In this document: positions 9,546 to 28,500 of the stretch, one piece after another
Layout: each line of letters opens with the position of its first letter
How positions within the stretch are numbered: position 1 is the stretch's first letter
Source: Erpetoichthys calabaricus
Taxonomy: Eukaryota; Chordata; Cladistia; Polypteriformes; Polypteridae
Reading direction: 5' to 3'
DNA: 64,000 bases
Assembly: GCF_900747795.2 (NCBI RefSeq)
Contig: NC_041401.2
Span: 120,811,722 to 120,875,721 of the forward strand
Position numbers and translations under genes: made by a program
The notes under the pieces: model-generated
The model's input: the letters and a program-made list of their open reading frames with translations, nothing else
Told to the model about the DNA's origin: nothing
The model's database searches: none

Positions 9546-12385
9546 TTAAAATAATACCTTCCTGCGGTTTCTGGTGTGTTGGCAGGGGGTGGTGCTGTTA
9601 GCCTCAAAGACCCTTAGGGCCATGTTGCCTGAAGATGTGTTAATGGGATAACCTGTAGCAACCTGCCTAAAGCAAGAGGCCTGATAAACGACCATCCATA
9701 ATCTGACCCTCATGAATATTCTGGACCAGAAACACAAGGAACCACCTCTGGAGCCAGGCCTGGGAGAGCCTCAAAGCTAGGTGACTTGCACAGACCGGTC
9801 ATGCTTAGCCCAGAAAAGCAGCACAGCGCTGTTGTGTGGGCTCACCAACCAGAAGGATTATGGTGAGGCTCAGGTGCAATGCCAGTCAAATGACAAGCAA
9901 GAGTGCGGTGAACCCAGGCATGCTAGAACTTGGCAATGAAAACTGGATCTTGAGACATGGAACATTATTTCTCAGGAGGAGAAGGAGTCAGAGCTCAGAC
10001 AAAAGGTTGACAATGACCGGTTGGATATCGTCAAAATTGCTGCTACGTACAGCATTGGCTCTGGGATCAACCTCCTTGATCAAAGGTGGTCTAACTCCTA
10101 CTCAGAAAGATGTGGGGATATTCAGAAGTCCCTGGCCAGATGCTATTTAGCTTGAGATTGCTCCAGAGAACAAGAGGATGGACTCAAAGTGACTTGGAGT
10201 TGAAGAGCTTTGCTTGTCATTTGCATGTATCACATGTAACAAAAACACCAATTTAGAGGAATTTGCTTTTTTTAAACACTGAACTTGATGTTCCATCTAC
10301 TGACCGTGAAGTCTAATTTGGACACTTGAGTAAAGAGAGCTGCTGAGTTGGTGAGCAGACTGGGCAGACCTACAAGATCCAAATGGGTAGCGAGGGTGGC
10401 CTGGGAATAGCTAGCACATGCCTCAAAGTGTGTTCATCATTCACATCTGAAGGATTTGCTTCTGCATCTCAGGAGAGATCTTGGGTGGGAAATCCAAACA
10501 GATCTCATTCATGACCTAGTAGTGGTGGCTGCTGCAAGGACCTAAGGGCGGAAAAGTTTGTCGGTGTATGTCATGGACCTGCTGGTTGACACCAACATTA
10601 ACGGAAGCTGTTGAGTTGAAGAAAGAGGTCTTCCATACAATGTTAGCAAGGGGTATGACTAAGACATAGCAGCAGGCGAAAAGGTGGCAGGTGACAGAAC
10701 TGACCAAAATGAAGGCCAATTTGTGGGTTGAGGCTGGAGGGAGTTTGGTTCAAACAAACCATTTGATGACTCAGGAAGGGAAGGTGTAACATCACCCCAG
10801 CAAGGGTGGGTAAAGCTGACCTCAATTGGGCAGTTGCCATGATGTGTAAAGAACACTCTGAGGAACTCCTAAACCTGGTGGATATGTCCTTACTGGTGGA
10901 GGTAGGGCCAGAGCAATCGGTCACAGTTGGGTCTCTCACTGCAGTGATGAAAAGGTTGTTCTGCCTAGAACACAACATTACATGGCAGGCAGGGGACAAT
11001 ACCTCAGGACTGGCAGACTGGCGTGGTGGTTCCTACTTTCAGAAAGGGGGAAGACAGAGTAAAAACCTAAGCCAGGGTATGAAAATGAGCCCTCCATTGT
11101 AGAGCTGAACCTCACATTCAGGAAGAGCAATGTGAATTTAGTCTTGACCCATGAAGCAGTAGACCAGCTCTTTGTCCTTGCCCAGATATTGAAGGGGTCA
11201 TTGCCAGTCCTGTCTACAAGTGCTGTGTTAGGCTGACCAGATTTTTAGACCACTCACAGAATATAACTTATTAACAACTTAATAAGCAGGGGGGTTGCCC
11301 TTGCAGGTTATAAAATGACCAGCCAGTTCAAAATTGGATATTTAGTAATCCAGTATTTACACAGAACATCTGGTCAGCCTAACTGTGTGGACTTGGAAAT
11401 GCTTATGACCATATAAGTTGTATGAGTATGGGATCCTGGAGGCCACTGCTTTATGCCATTTAGTCCCAGCATTTGTTGGCTTACTTGGCATTGAGTCCAC
11501 TGAATGTGGGTGTTGGACTTGACTCAGGGGGTGTCTTGTCTCCTCTCTTGCTCATGATTTTCATGGCCATGATGTCAAGGCTCAGCTAAAGTTTGGAGAT
11601 TATCCATTTTGGGGTCATGGGCATTGCACCTATGTTGTATGCAGATGACATGTCCTCTTGGCCTCATCAGACTGTGATCTCCAGTGTATGGTGCAAAAGC
11701 TGACTGTAATATTTTTGGGTTTAGAATCAGCCCCTTCATAATCATGATCCTCTCCTAGAAAACAGTGCCTTCAGGTAAGGGGCGAGCAGCTGTCTCATGT
11801 ACAGGAGTTCAAATACATTGGTGTCTTCCTCATAAGAGAAGGTAGTTGTTATTGTGAGGTTGACCAATGACTTGGGCCAGCAGAGTCAGTTTCATGAATG
11901 TTGTACCAGCCTATGGAGGTGAAGTGATAGCTACGTCTGAACAAAACTGTTTATTTTCCAGTTAGTCTACACCCAGTCCTCGTCTCTCTGGTCACATGTT
12001 ATGAGTGGTGGGAAACAAATGGGTTCAAGCAGCCAAAATGAGGTTTCTTCATGAAGTTACTCAGCGACATGGGAGAACCCGAGAATAGAATCACCAGGTC
12101 AAGAGTTGTGGCCATTTAATCTGAATGTTCCTGGGTGCTTCCCCAGGTGGTGTCAGGCATTGTGAAGAAAACCCAAGATGCAGCCACCTGGAAAAGCTGG
12201 AGGCATTAAAGCTCGTGATTGTCCTGGAAGCATCTAGAAATTCCTCAGGAAAAGTCTGGAGAAATTTGTAGGGGACAATGAGGCCTGGTCTTGTTACCGC
12301 AGAGCAGTGTGCTGTTACTGTGGCACTCACCAGGAACAGAAGAAAGAAAACAATGATGATGACGATGATGATGATGATGACGACA
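9546..12385 (+). mobile_element. Decayed long LINE copy (non-LTR retrotransposon)
   Basis: Scattered plus-strand matches follow LINE order. An endonuclease-like stretch near 9995-10085 reads RLTMTGWISSK-type sequence in one frame and the conserved DIVKIAATYSIGSG in another. A reverse-transcriptase YADD-like region (CTATGTTGTATGCAGATGAC) is near 11630-11650. Near 11790-11825 is QLSHVQEFKYIGV-like sequence, and then a C-terminal ASPGGVRHCEENP stretch. The tail is (ATG)n near 12350-12382. Many stops and frame changes indicate great age. A 155-bp inverted-repeat element sits inside. Clade not assigned. Confidence 0.65.
11228..11382. mobile_element. 155-bp MITE-like element inside the LINE
   Basis: The ends are perfect inverted repeats: TTAGGCTGACCAGAT at 11228-11242 and ATCTGGTCAGCCTAA at 11368-11382. 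Both sides are flanked by CTGTG, a likely short target duplication. No coding capacity. Superfamily unclear. Confidence 0.7.
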
Positions 12386-12493
12386 AAATAATAACTTATT
12401 TCCTGATCATTCAATCAATTACACTTTTGTGGAGAGCTGAATGCAAACCAGGGAAGATGTAAGTCAATAACCAATGATGCACAATAATAATAA

Positions 12494-12524
<31 letters not shown>

Positions 12525-12637
12525 AAGATTTGGGGTTGATTTGTTTTCAATCCTATTTTTGTAAAAATTGATTTATTTGTATGGAATGTTGTGTGATTTT
12601 AATAAAATCAATAAAATAAAAAAAAAGAAGAAGAAGA
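12494..12637 (+). repeat. L1 3' tail embedded in a (GAA)n microsatellite
   Basis: A (GAA)n run at 12494-12528 and its continuation at about 12627-12637 flank a ~98-bp segment. The segment carries GGTTGATTTGTTTTCAATCC, TATGGAATGTTGTGTG and AATAAAATCAATAAAAT plus poly(A). The same tail ends the L1 copy at 29562-30000, so this is a dead-on-arrival L1 fragment. Confidence 0.75.
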
Positions 12638-12639
12638 GG

Positions 12640-13890
12640 AAATCACATTTATTGATGAAACAATGTCAAGTGCATGAAAATAGGTTTTAGATTTTGCAAA
12701 CAAACAACAGTCCAAACATTCTGCATTAGGCCATCAGTAATTGAGATTCCCAAAAGCCCCCAGCCAACCAGTTCAACATAAACACACTTGAACAAGGTCA
12801 ACATTTAAGATCATATTGTGTGGGAATGTACTTCTACATCAGGTTGTGATGGGTCAGCATTTGGGAGGCTTTTAGCCAAGGATTTTAGAAGAGACACAGA
12901 CCACAGCTGTCTGCCCTCTGCAAAAAGATTGTCAGAATGAATGTGATGGAGAAGGTCTAAGCACTTTCAATAATGTGCCGGTATAAATGGCTATTTTTTT
13001 TTCTGTAACACTCTCAGCCTCTTCAGCTATCCCAAAAAGCACATCCCCTGGTGAACCTCCTGGTCCATAACAGACTTGTTGATCTCTCGTGTTAGAACAA
13101 TGGAAATGGTGGTACCTATTCACTTGAAGTTCTTCATTGTCTTTGCAATCTGGTCAAGGTATAACGATGGGAGTAAAGCCGACCAACCAATTCTTTAATT
13201 TTCTTCACATTTATTATTTCGACTAGACTATTTGACCAGTTCTATGTCATTTCTATATGCAGACTTGTCATAAAGTCCAATGAGACCTACAAAAGTGGCA
13301 TCATCAAAAAACTTGGCCATTCCTACATGGCCTGCCTGTAAACTAATAATAACAACATTATTACTACTACTAATACTACTGCTAATATTATTATTATTTA
13401 TTATGCGTGAGTGTGGGCTTTGATGTATCCAGTGACAGGTCCATTCAGAGGTGGCTCCTGCCTTGTGTCCCACGCTACCATTAACCAGGTCAATCAAGCA
13501 ACGTGTTCTCTGGTTTTATTTTCACCGTTGATCCATCGCTGTTAGACCTACCGATGGAAATGAGATCTCGTTCTCTGCGGCACGTGTATCACTTTACACG
13601 GCCGAGCCCATGACACCCTTGAATTTAACCCAAAAGAAAATCAACCGAAGATTTTCTCGGAATATATCCACTTTCAACGAAGTGAACCTGGACACGCCTC
13701 GTGCGGTGAGGTGACAAAGTAGCCGGTCACGGACCCGCTAATGTGCCCCCACGCAAGTCTCTTTTGGTGTGTGTCGGGAACTTTACCGTCCCGGACTAAG
13801 GCAATCCTGGATAGCACCTTGACGAGATGTGACCAGCAGTGAGGAGCCCAACCCAGAGCGACTGGTGCAGAATACCAATGTGAGCTGCAA
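12640..13890. other. No recognised gene
   Basis: Non-coding sequence upstream of tmem240. A trinucleotide-rich (ATT/ACT) patch lies at about 13345-13400. Composition becomes more GC-rich beyond 13550. Confidence 0.45.
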
Positions 13891-13891
13891 T

Positions 13892-13893
<2 letters not shown>

Positions 13894-13927
<34 letters not shown>

Positions 13928-13934
13928 GAGGAGA

Positions 13935-13989
<55 letters not shown>
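13894..13989. repeat. tmem240: (GA)n microsatellite upstream of tmem240
   Basis: Nearly pure GA dinucleotides with one small GGCGGAGGAGAAGG interruption. It lies about 500 bp upstream of the tmem240 start codon, just before the CpG-rich first exon. GAGA tracts can bind regulatory factors, but here position is the only evidence. Confidence 0.85.
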
Positions 13990-13992
<3 letters not shown>

Positions 13993-14099
13993 AAGAAAGA
14001 AGAGGGGGGAGGGCAGGAGAGCGGGAGCCTGGCCGGGTCACTTTTTTCCCTGGCAGGGGACATGAAAATTTGGCATTTCTAAACGGAAATGAAGCCCCA

Positions 14100-14492
14100 T
14101 GATAAGCGAAGTGTTTGACCTTTATCAGAGAAAAGCCGCCGGGCAGATCGCTCCGTTAGAAGAGCCGCTTGCCAGTCTCACTATAGAGAGTCGCAAGTCT
14201 TTCTCGCGGCAGGGGGTCCCAGTGGAGAATTGCGGGGCCGGTACGGCGAACCTCACTAAAAATCGCTATCTTCTGGCCACTCTTCTTCCTCCTCTTCTTC
14301 TTCCTCTTTTTTTTTCGCTGACATGAGCGAAGATGCCCCTATAGCTGACCGCTAAGCGGCGGAGCGGCTCGCGGAGCCCCGGCGCGCATTTTGGGGAGAG
14401 ACTGTGAGGAGAAGCCCCCATGAATGTCGCCCCCCTTCGCGGACCTCCTTCCGCCGACGGGACCGGATCAGCTGGCTAGGAGCCGGTCTTTG
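14100..14492 (+). promoter_or_regulatory. tmem240: CpG-rich promoter/5' UTR region of tmem240
   Basis: CpG density rises sharply here and stays high to about 15550, covering exons 1 and 2. No TATA box stands out and the transcription start cannot be placed. An in-frame ATG at 14424 precedes the chosen start, but its extra 23 residues have no counterpart in the family. Confidence 0.5.
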
Positions 14493-20715
<6,223 letters not shown>

Positions 20716-21759
20716 CCATCAGCAAGCTGGGGAGACATCTCCTGGTCTGCAGTCTACTGTGCACTGGCCACCAACTGGTTTATCGATTATTAATTTTTAG
20801 GAGCATCCGTTCATCATTCAGGAAAAGTGGCAGGTATCTGCTGGCTTGGAAAGCGAAGGCATGAGAAGACCTGGGTCAGTCTGGGCAGACAGGCGGGGGA
20901 AGCAGTTTCTGTACTGGGTAGGTTGGCTGCATACCCGGGGGCGAGAGAGGCCAGCATAGACGGCTGAAGTGGCCGAGCACAGCACATCGTGTGCCCTGCA
21001 GCTGGGAGACTTCACACACGCACAGGCAGTCCCGTCACTGCGCCCTGCCAACATGGGTCAGCCCCAATCGTGATGGGAAGCCTGGGGGCGCCCTGTCAGA
21101 CCTCCTCAGGGTTGGCAGCTATCAGAAGGCATTTGGGTAACTCCCTGCTTTGCAAGGCTCTCAAGGACTAGTCCAGCCTCAAATCTCAGAGGACTTGGCC
21201 TTTCCCTACGTTTCCGTGTTGCTTTGTCCGGTTGGTTGTACCACGTTAAGTGCCAGCAGCCCTGACCTGCAAGATTCTTCAAGAACCCCCCGGGGTCTCT
21301 GCACTTATTGAACTGCACAAAGCACAAGAGAGACGCTGGTGAGCGGCCAGTCGGCGGCCCATGCCACACAACCATCCCATCTGGAAAGCACAAGTGCAGG
21401 AGACGGCAGGGCAGCATGGTCAAATCAAATCGGAAAAAGCGCTGCCCACCCTTACAGGGTGCCCTGCCCTGGGAGGGGACAGCAACAGATGGTCTGCATT
21501 CCTGGCGTCAGTGCAATGCACACCTTTGGGCAGACTGACATGGCCTGAGCAGTGAGAAGAGAGACACACAAAGGCACTCCGATTTGAAACTGTTCTTGCT
21601 GTTAAACCTTTGGTTTCAATCTTTGTATTTGAATGTTCGAATATAATATAAAGGAGATTTGTGTTCTTCACAGCTAGCTCATTCCTTATGTGTGTGTGTG
21701 TGTGTATGAAAAGTGAGGATTGGCGAAGGCCAAACAACACAAGCAGCCCTGATAATAAA
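20716..21759 (+). terminator. tmem240: tmem240 3' UTR and candidate poly(A) signal
   Basis: About 1 kb of non-coding sequence after the stop, ending at AATAAA at 21754-21759 (in GATAATAAAGC). Alternatives are AATATAAAG near 21642 followed by a GT-rich run, and AATAAA near 21840. The exact end is not determinable here. Confidence 0.45.
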
Positions 21760-21768
21760 GCACCTCCA

Positions 21769-21774
21769 TTTATT
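21769..21774 (-). terminator. atad3: Candidate poly(A) signal of atad3
   Basis: Minus-strand AATAAA lies 609 bp past the atad3 stop. It is followed on the minus strand by a GT-rich stretch (CTTGTGTTGTTTGG) that fits a downstream element. It is only 9 bp from the opposing plus-strand AATAAA. Confidence 0.5.
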
Positions 21775-22382
21775 CAGAGTAAAAGGCCATTCCATATCAC
21801 TCTGACTGAACAGGGAAGTGCCGGGTCCCAAATTATTACAAATAAAGGTGACGCATTTTCTCTCATTCCCAGATTAAGTACAAGGTCATGCCATTTCAGG
21901 TGCTCCCCGGCTTCCAGGCTCAAACCTTGGGTCCAGGATGTCAGACCAAAGGAATGCTCTCTTATATGGTCACTCTAGCGCTGAGCTACTCCCTCACATG
22001 GTATTTCCTAACACTGCATTGCTCAAGTCCATATGTAACACTTCAATTTAGATTTCTGCAAAAAGTCATCATGACTTGATTTAAAAAAAACCCACAATTC
22101 TCAGCACCCTTACCTGACCATAAAGACAATCCTCTAGTTTCTCATTGTAACCCACCCACTCTTCTAAAATTCTGCATGGCAAAGGTCATATATAACCTTG
22201 CTGGGGGGGTCCCAGAGAGCTTGCATATTAAACCTACGGTCAGATATCCCAGCCTTAGTCTGTACCACCAGACAATCATTAATTAACCGACAGAATAATC
22301 CATGATTTACAGAGATGAGGTGACTGGATCCACTGGACTGATGACCATGCTGCGTTGCTCAGGCTGCACGCTTCTTGTAGTG

Positions 22383-22553
22383 TCAGACAGGGGTTCCTTC
22401 TAATATAAGGGGGTTCAGAGCAGACTTTCCACTCTCTGCCTTTTCCATCTTCAGCCACTGCATTTTGAGCTGGTGCTGCCGCACAGCATCAGTCACTCTG
22501 GCATCAATCATGGCTTCAGTCAGAACGCCATCTTCAGAAGCGTACGCGGCAGC
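22383..22553 (-). CDS. atad3: atad3 exon 16
   Basis: Residues 532-587 and [23 protein letters not shown], then [16 protein letters not shown]. The last residues [10 protein letters not shown] are unlike the mammalian tail. Confidence 0.94.
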   Translation of the reverse strand, partial: AAAYASEDGVLTEAMIDARVTDAVRQHQLKMQWLKMEKAESGKSALNPLILEGTPV

Positions 22554-25500
22554 CTAGGGAGATGACAAGAGTCCCCAATATCATTCCTGTCTCACAAAAG
22601 TGTGGCTCAATGTCCAGTGCAGGCTTCAGCTCTTAACACAAGCAACTTACCTGCCAAGCAACACCCAACTTAGAGATCTCTCGTCCAGACATGCCTTCGG
22701 TCACTTTGGCCAGGTCTGAACATTTCAGACCATAGTCAAACTGTGCAACCTTCAGCCTCCTACGGATAGAAGAGGGACAATAATCTGAGCCTCAAGGGTG
22801 AAAAGAAAAGTCATCAATGATCAGAAAGACTCCAACTTTTAGGCAAAACAGAGAGCACTCTTAGAATTAAGGGAGGACACATGTAAGCGTACGTGTGCTT
22901 TGTGTGTCTTGTTAATCGGAGAGACGGAGCATCTGTGACACTTACTGCTTCCCCTCAGTTGCAGGCTTCAGGACATATTTGTCAAAATACAGCCTTACTA
23001 GCCGCTCTCGTTCTTCTAGACCTGGCAGAGCGAAGTTCACAATCTCATCAACTCGGTCATTGATTGCCCAGTCAAACTGTTCTGGCTGGTTACTGGCCAG
23101 CACCAGCATGAATCTAACAAGGACATAGAAAACAAAAGGTCAGAAAATACCACCAGGAGTATCCATCACTCCAAAAACCTGGGGCCAAGGCATTCATCCA
23201 TCACACACTTGTTGCTCTGCTCTCCGGTTCTGTACAGGAATGCATTCAGAGTGGCTCGAAGATCCTCACTGATTTTCTCCTAAAAACCAAAGGACACCAA
23301 TTGAGCACAATCAAAATGTTGTGGCCACGTAGTCTACCATGGCCTGTGTGTAGGCTTTGCCTACCATGCTGTGTATTATTGCCTCCTTTCAATCATTTCT
23401 GTAAATGCCTCACTCACCGTTGATCTCTTGCGAAGAAAAGCATCTGCTTCATCCACAAACAGAAGTAGGCTGTGAACAAATTTAAGGGGCAGTTAGCACC
23501 CTGCACAGAATGGCCAGTCTTCAGGCCTATAGCAGCACATAGAGTAGCTATGGATCAGATATTTTTTTGTTTTAACATTATATTCCACTTACCCTCTCTT
23601 GCTGGTATTTGCCCAGTCAAATACTTTGTGCATTGCTGTGACGCCATCTCTTCCCATGGGAGCAACATCTCCACCTGTCATAATGGCATAGTCCATACCA
23701 GAGTGTGTGGCCAGTTTCTGAACAAAGATCAGAGAATTGTTGGAGGAAACAAAAAATAAAAGAAATTGTGAGTAAAGAACATCTATAGGTAGATCAATGC
23801 TCTCTGATAAATTAAAATAATAAAATAAAATAAATAAAAACTTTGGTTATGCCTATATCAGATGATACTCAGGAATTCAAAATAAGACCACACACTCAAA
23901 AACGTCAAAATCGGGTCCAAAAGTCTAGAAACAGAGCGACATCAGCATGATCTTAGCTTATGGATAAGATCATGAAGAGAAATCGACTTCAGACGTTCCT
24001 CCTCTGCTCACCAGAAAGAAACCCTCATGAGCTGCCTTAAGGGGTTGGCAGTTGCCACAAGATGGCAGAAGCGAGGCTGATGCAGGGATCTGCTTACACC
24101 CGTCTGATAAGGAGGAACAACATGAAGAATACCAGGACCACAAGCTGAAAGAAGATACCATCTCAGTCCTGCACCTCCTTCAGCTGTATACAAAAAGGAA
24201 TTTGGCACACTGATATAAAATAATTGTTTTGTCTCTTCTGGCTAAAGATTTTATTCTTGTATATACTTGATTCAAAAAATCAACTTCAGTTAAGGAATTC
24301 CATTTACACACGAGAGTCCTACAAATTGGCAGTGTAAAATACATCAAGTAGAATCCATACAGATGTTAGAAGTTGAAAACATTCTTAAGATAAAAAGAAA
24401 AACTACAGAAGTGACCCAAGTGGAATTTCCTTTTTTCAAATCCAATTAAATTTGATATATACAGCAATTGTTTTAAAGTTATATTTATTACGCTTTACAA
24501 AAACAGATTTTGCAGGACAAAATGCGAAAACAGAGTTAAGTAAAAAAGGCTTTATATGAGCACTTAAGGTGTATGTAAGAGCCATTTTCCTTGTTCTATA
24601 AAATTCATGAATATTTATTAGATGACAATGCATAAACTATGGGAGGTTCCTATAACCCCCATAAATAGAATCGTATTGGTATGTTCTTGCCATTTCTAAC
24701 AGCTTGGAGTAAACATTATTCTTTAGTTAGTTAGTGACAGCCTTGCCTTGTATAAGGTGTAGAGGCATACGGTTTTTAACCGTGACCGCATGTAACAGTG
24801 CTCGATGGCCTACGGGCTTCTTTGAATGTAAGAAATAACAAGTAAAGAAAAGTTGTTTACTTAAGTACCGTACCGTACGCTAAGGCGTACAGAAGAAGAA
24901 ATTAAGAATCTTTAAGTGGTGAAATAAGTTATTTCAAGAAAAGCTAAGTTTATAGAAGATACATTTTACCCTTTATTTTTTGCCCTTTATTCTACGTGTA
25001 ACTATTTTTTCTTTTATTCTTGTTGGGATTATTTGCTTTTAACTTTCACTAAATACCTTTAAAACAAACTCTTGGACTTTGAGAATTCTTTTGACACGCG
25101 TCTTACCTGTGCCTGATAACACCTTATATTTCAGCAGCTACAGTGTATATACACAAAATCGGTCTACTTGTTCCCTTTATTTATAATTATTTCTTTAAAA
25201 TGGTGATTATGTCCTTTTGGCATCCTATAACAACACTTCAACAAAAAGATCACTTATTAACAACCCCACACTTGCATGGGCATGGTCCAACTTCAGAGTG
25301 GCTACTTAGCTTAATCTACAGATCCTTGGGGAAATTTGAGAAAAACTGACGCAGACATAAGGAGAAAATGTAAACTCTATACAGACAATATCTGGGTGTG
25401 GGATTTGAATCCGGGGTGTTGGAGCTGTGAAGCAGCATTAACCACTGTGCCACCTCAATAAGTGTTCTAAACATCAATACATTTAATGTCTTCAATACTG

Positions 25501-28500
25501 GTAATAGCAGGCTACTACAGAATCACATTGATTTAAATAATTACTATTGTTAAATCTGCTTAATCCAGAGGTAAGAGACTAGCATGAGGCACAGTGTAGG
25601 AACCAGGATGCATTGCAAGGACTTTTCATCCACACAGAGGCTAACACAGGACTGTCAATGAATGTAACACACATGCAGACATTGGGAATGGCAAGCACCA
25701 GACAGACAGTTACTGGTCAAGGGATTTGAACTCATTTGTGCATCACTGTGTTAATTTCAAAGTCAATAACTTCATCTGCATTACTTGCTCCTGCTCTTTT
25801 TCTTTGTTAGGTTATTTCACTTGTTCATTTTCAACAAAACTAATACCAAAACGACAGATGCATAATTTCTTTAATGAAATAAAAGAAAACAATTCCAGTC
25901 TAGACAAGTACTACGACTGTAATAATTCAATGAATGCTTCAAGTGTAATTAATATGCATTTGATTAATGGCAACCACTACTAGAAGCTTAGCTAGGAAAA
26001 GGAGGATGGAGATGGCCCTGGAGCTATCAAGACAGGATGTGTCAAAAGTAGGTTTCTACGGCAGCAATTAAAAGAAGAAGGAACACAAACAGAAGCCAGA
26101 GATGTATACATAAGAGAAGAAATAGGAGCTGCAATAACTTAAGCAGGAGACTTGAAAGAGAAGTGGGAGTAGGATCAAGTTTGGAGGTGGAAAATTTTGA
26201 CTTTAACTCACTGATGTACAAATGACCTGTAGTGGCATGATATGGGAGGTTGTGCAAGTAAAATTATTGGGATTGCTACTGCCTTCATTATGATGGAAGA
26301 ATAGTAAGAGGAATGGGATTTATTTAAAGCCAACAATCAGTTGTTTAACACCCTGAGCTCTGGGTATGTCATAGAGAAGAGGAAGCAGCAGGCATCTGTA
26401 TTGTTCTTAGAGGAGCAAAATAATGAAGTGAATTAGAACAGGTTTAATTATATTGAGAAACCATGTTATCTGTGCAGGGCAAAAAAATTCAAGTTAGGAG
26501 GCCTGTAAGGATATGGAAAAAGTAAATGGATTGATAGACTTAATATTATGAAATGATATTGTATTTTTCCCCCTGGTTTAGGGAAAGGGAATGCAAAGGT
26601 CTTATTACATGGAAAGCTCATCCAAGGAAACCTAAGACAGCAATACCATCAAGTCAAAAAGAACAAATCACATCTAATGCTGGGCTGTGACTATGGGTAG
26701 GAAAACGGATATATTGTATCAAGTTAAAACATTCAAGAACAAGCAAAAACTTATAAAAAAATAAAAATAAAATTAGTATCCATATCCATCCATTTTTCAA
26801 ACCCATTTATCCAAAAGAAGGTCACAGGGAAGCTGGGGCCTATCCCAGCAACCATCGAGGAAAGTCAAGAACAAGACCAGGACATGGGGTCAGCACATCA
26901 CAGGGTTTAGTATCTATATTTATTTATTTATTTTTTTAAATTTTAAATACAAAGTTATATCATAAGATATACAAAAAAGAATGTGTAATTAAATTGTTTA
27001 CTTCAAACAGAATATTAGATTAAATTTTAGGGAGGGAGATACTCTACTACATTCCGCACAGAAACAGAGGAGGTACCACTGAATGCCCTGTACTCAAAGG
27101 ATGTCACATTGATGAAGGCATCTTCACTTTTTTTTTTTGTTACTACAGAATACAGCGACCAATCCACTGCCCTTACTCTTCAAATGGGGGTTGTGTACAA
27201 AATTATATCCCTAAGATGTTGGATTTAAATGCACACGAGTTCCTTGGTTTATGCAACGTATCAGAAATCAAAAATAAGTCAAGGCTTTTCTGGATAATTA
27301 CAGTGCATCCGAAAAGTATTCACAGCGCATCACTTTTTCCACATTTTGTTATGTTACAGCCTTATTCTAAAATGGATTAAATTCATTTTTTTCCTCAGAA
27401 TTCTACACACAACACCCCATAATGACAATATGAAAAAAGTTTACTTGAGATTTTTGCAAATTTATTCAAAATAAAAAAATTGAGAAAGCACATGTACATA
27501 AGTATTCACAGCCTTTGCCATGAAGCTCGAAACTGAGCTCAGGTGCATCCTGTTTCCTCTGATCATCCTTGAGATGTTTCTGCAGCTTAATTGGAGTCCA
27601 CCTGTGGTAAATTCAGTTGATTGGACATGATTTGGAAAGGCACACACCTGTTTATATAAGGTCCCACAGTTGACAGTTCATGTCAGAGCACAAACCAAGC
27701 ATGAAGTCAAAGGAATTGTCTGTAGACCTCCGAGACAGGATTGTCTCGAGGCACAAATCTGGGGAAGGTTACAGAAAAATTTCTGCTGCTCTGAAGGTCC
27801 CAATGAGCACAGTGGCCTCCATCATCCGTAAGAGGAAGAAGTTCGAAACCACCAGGACTCTTCCTAGAGCTGGCCGGCCATCTAAACTGAGTGATCGGGG
27901 GAGAAGGGCTTTAGTCAGGGAGGTGACCAAGAACCCGATGGTCACTCTGTCAGAGCTCCAGAGGTCATCTGTGGAGAGAGGAGAACCTTGCAGAAGGACA
28001 ACCATCTCTGCAGCAATCCACCAATCAGACCTGTATGGTAGAGTGGCCAGGCGGAAGCCACTCCTTAGTAAAAGGCACATGGCAGCCTGCCTGGAGTTTG
28101 CCAAAAGGCACCTGAAGGACTCTCAGACCATGAGAAAGAAAATTCTCTGGTCTGATGAGACAAAGATTGAACTCTTTGGTGTGAATGCCAGGCATCACGT
28201 TTGGAGGAAACCTGGCACCATCCCTACAGTGAAGCATGATGGTGGCAGCATCATGCTGTGGGGATGTTTTTCAGCTCCAGGAACTGGGAGACTAGTCAGG
28301 ATAAAGGGAAAGATGACTGCAGCAATGTACAGAGACATCCTGGATGAAAACCTGCTCCAGAGTGCTCTTGACCTCAGACTGGGGCGACAGTTCATCTTTC
28401 AGCAAGACAATGACCCTAAGCACACAGCCAGGATATCAAAGGAGTGGCTTCAGGACATTTCTGTGAATGTCCTTGAGTGGCCCAGCCACAGCCCAGACTT

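Noticed and set aside
13796-14102. Three overlapping ORFs rich in Arg-Glu or Ser-Leu
   Set aside because: Translation of the GA microsatellite in several frames. Not genes.
14424-14492. Upstream in-frame ATG for tmem240
   Set aside because: The added 23 residues do not match the family, while the ATG at 14493 aligns with the human start.
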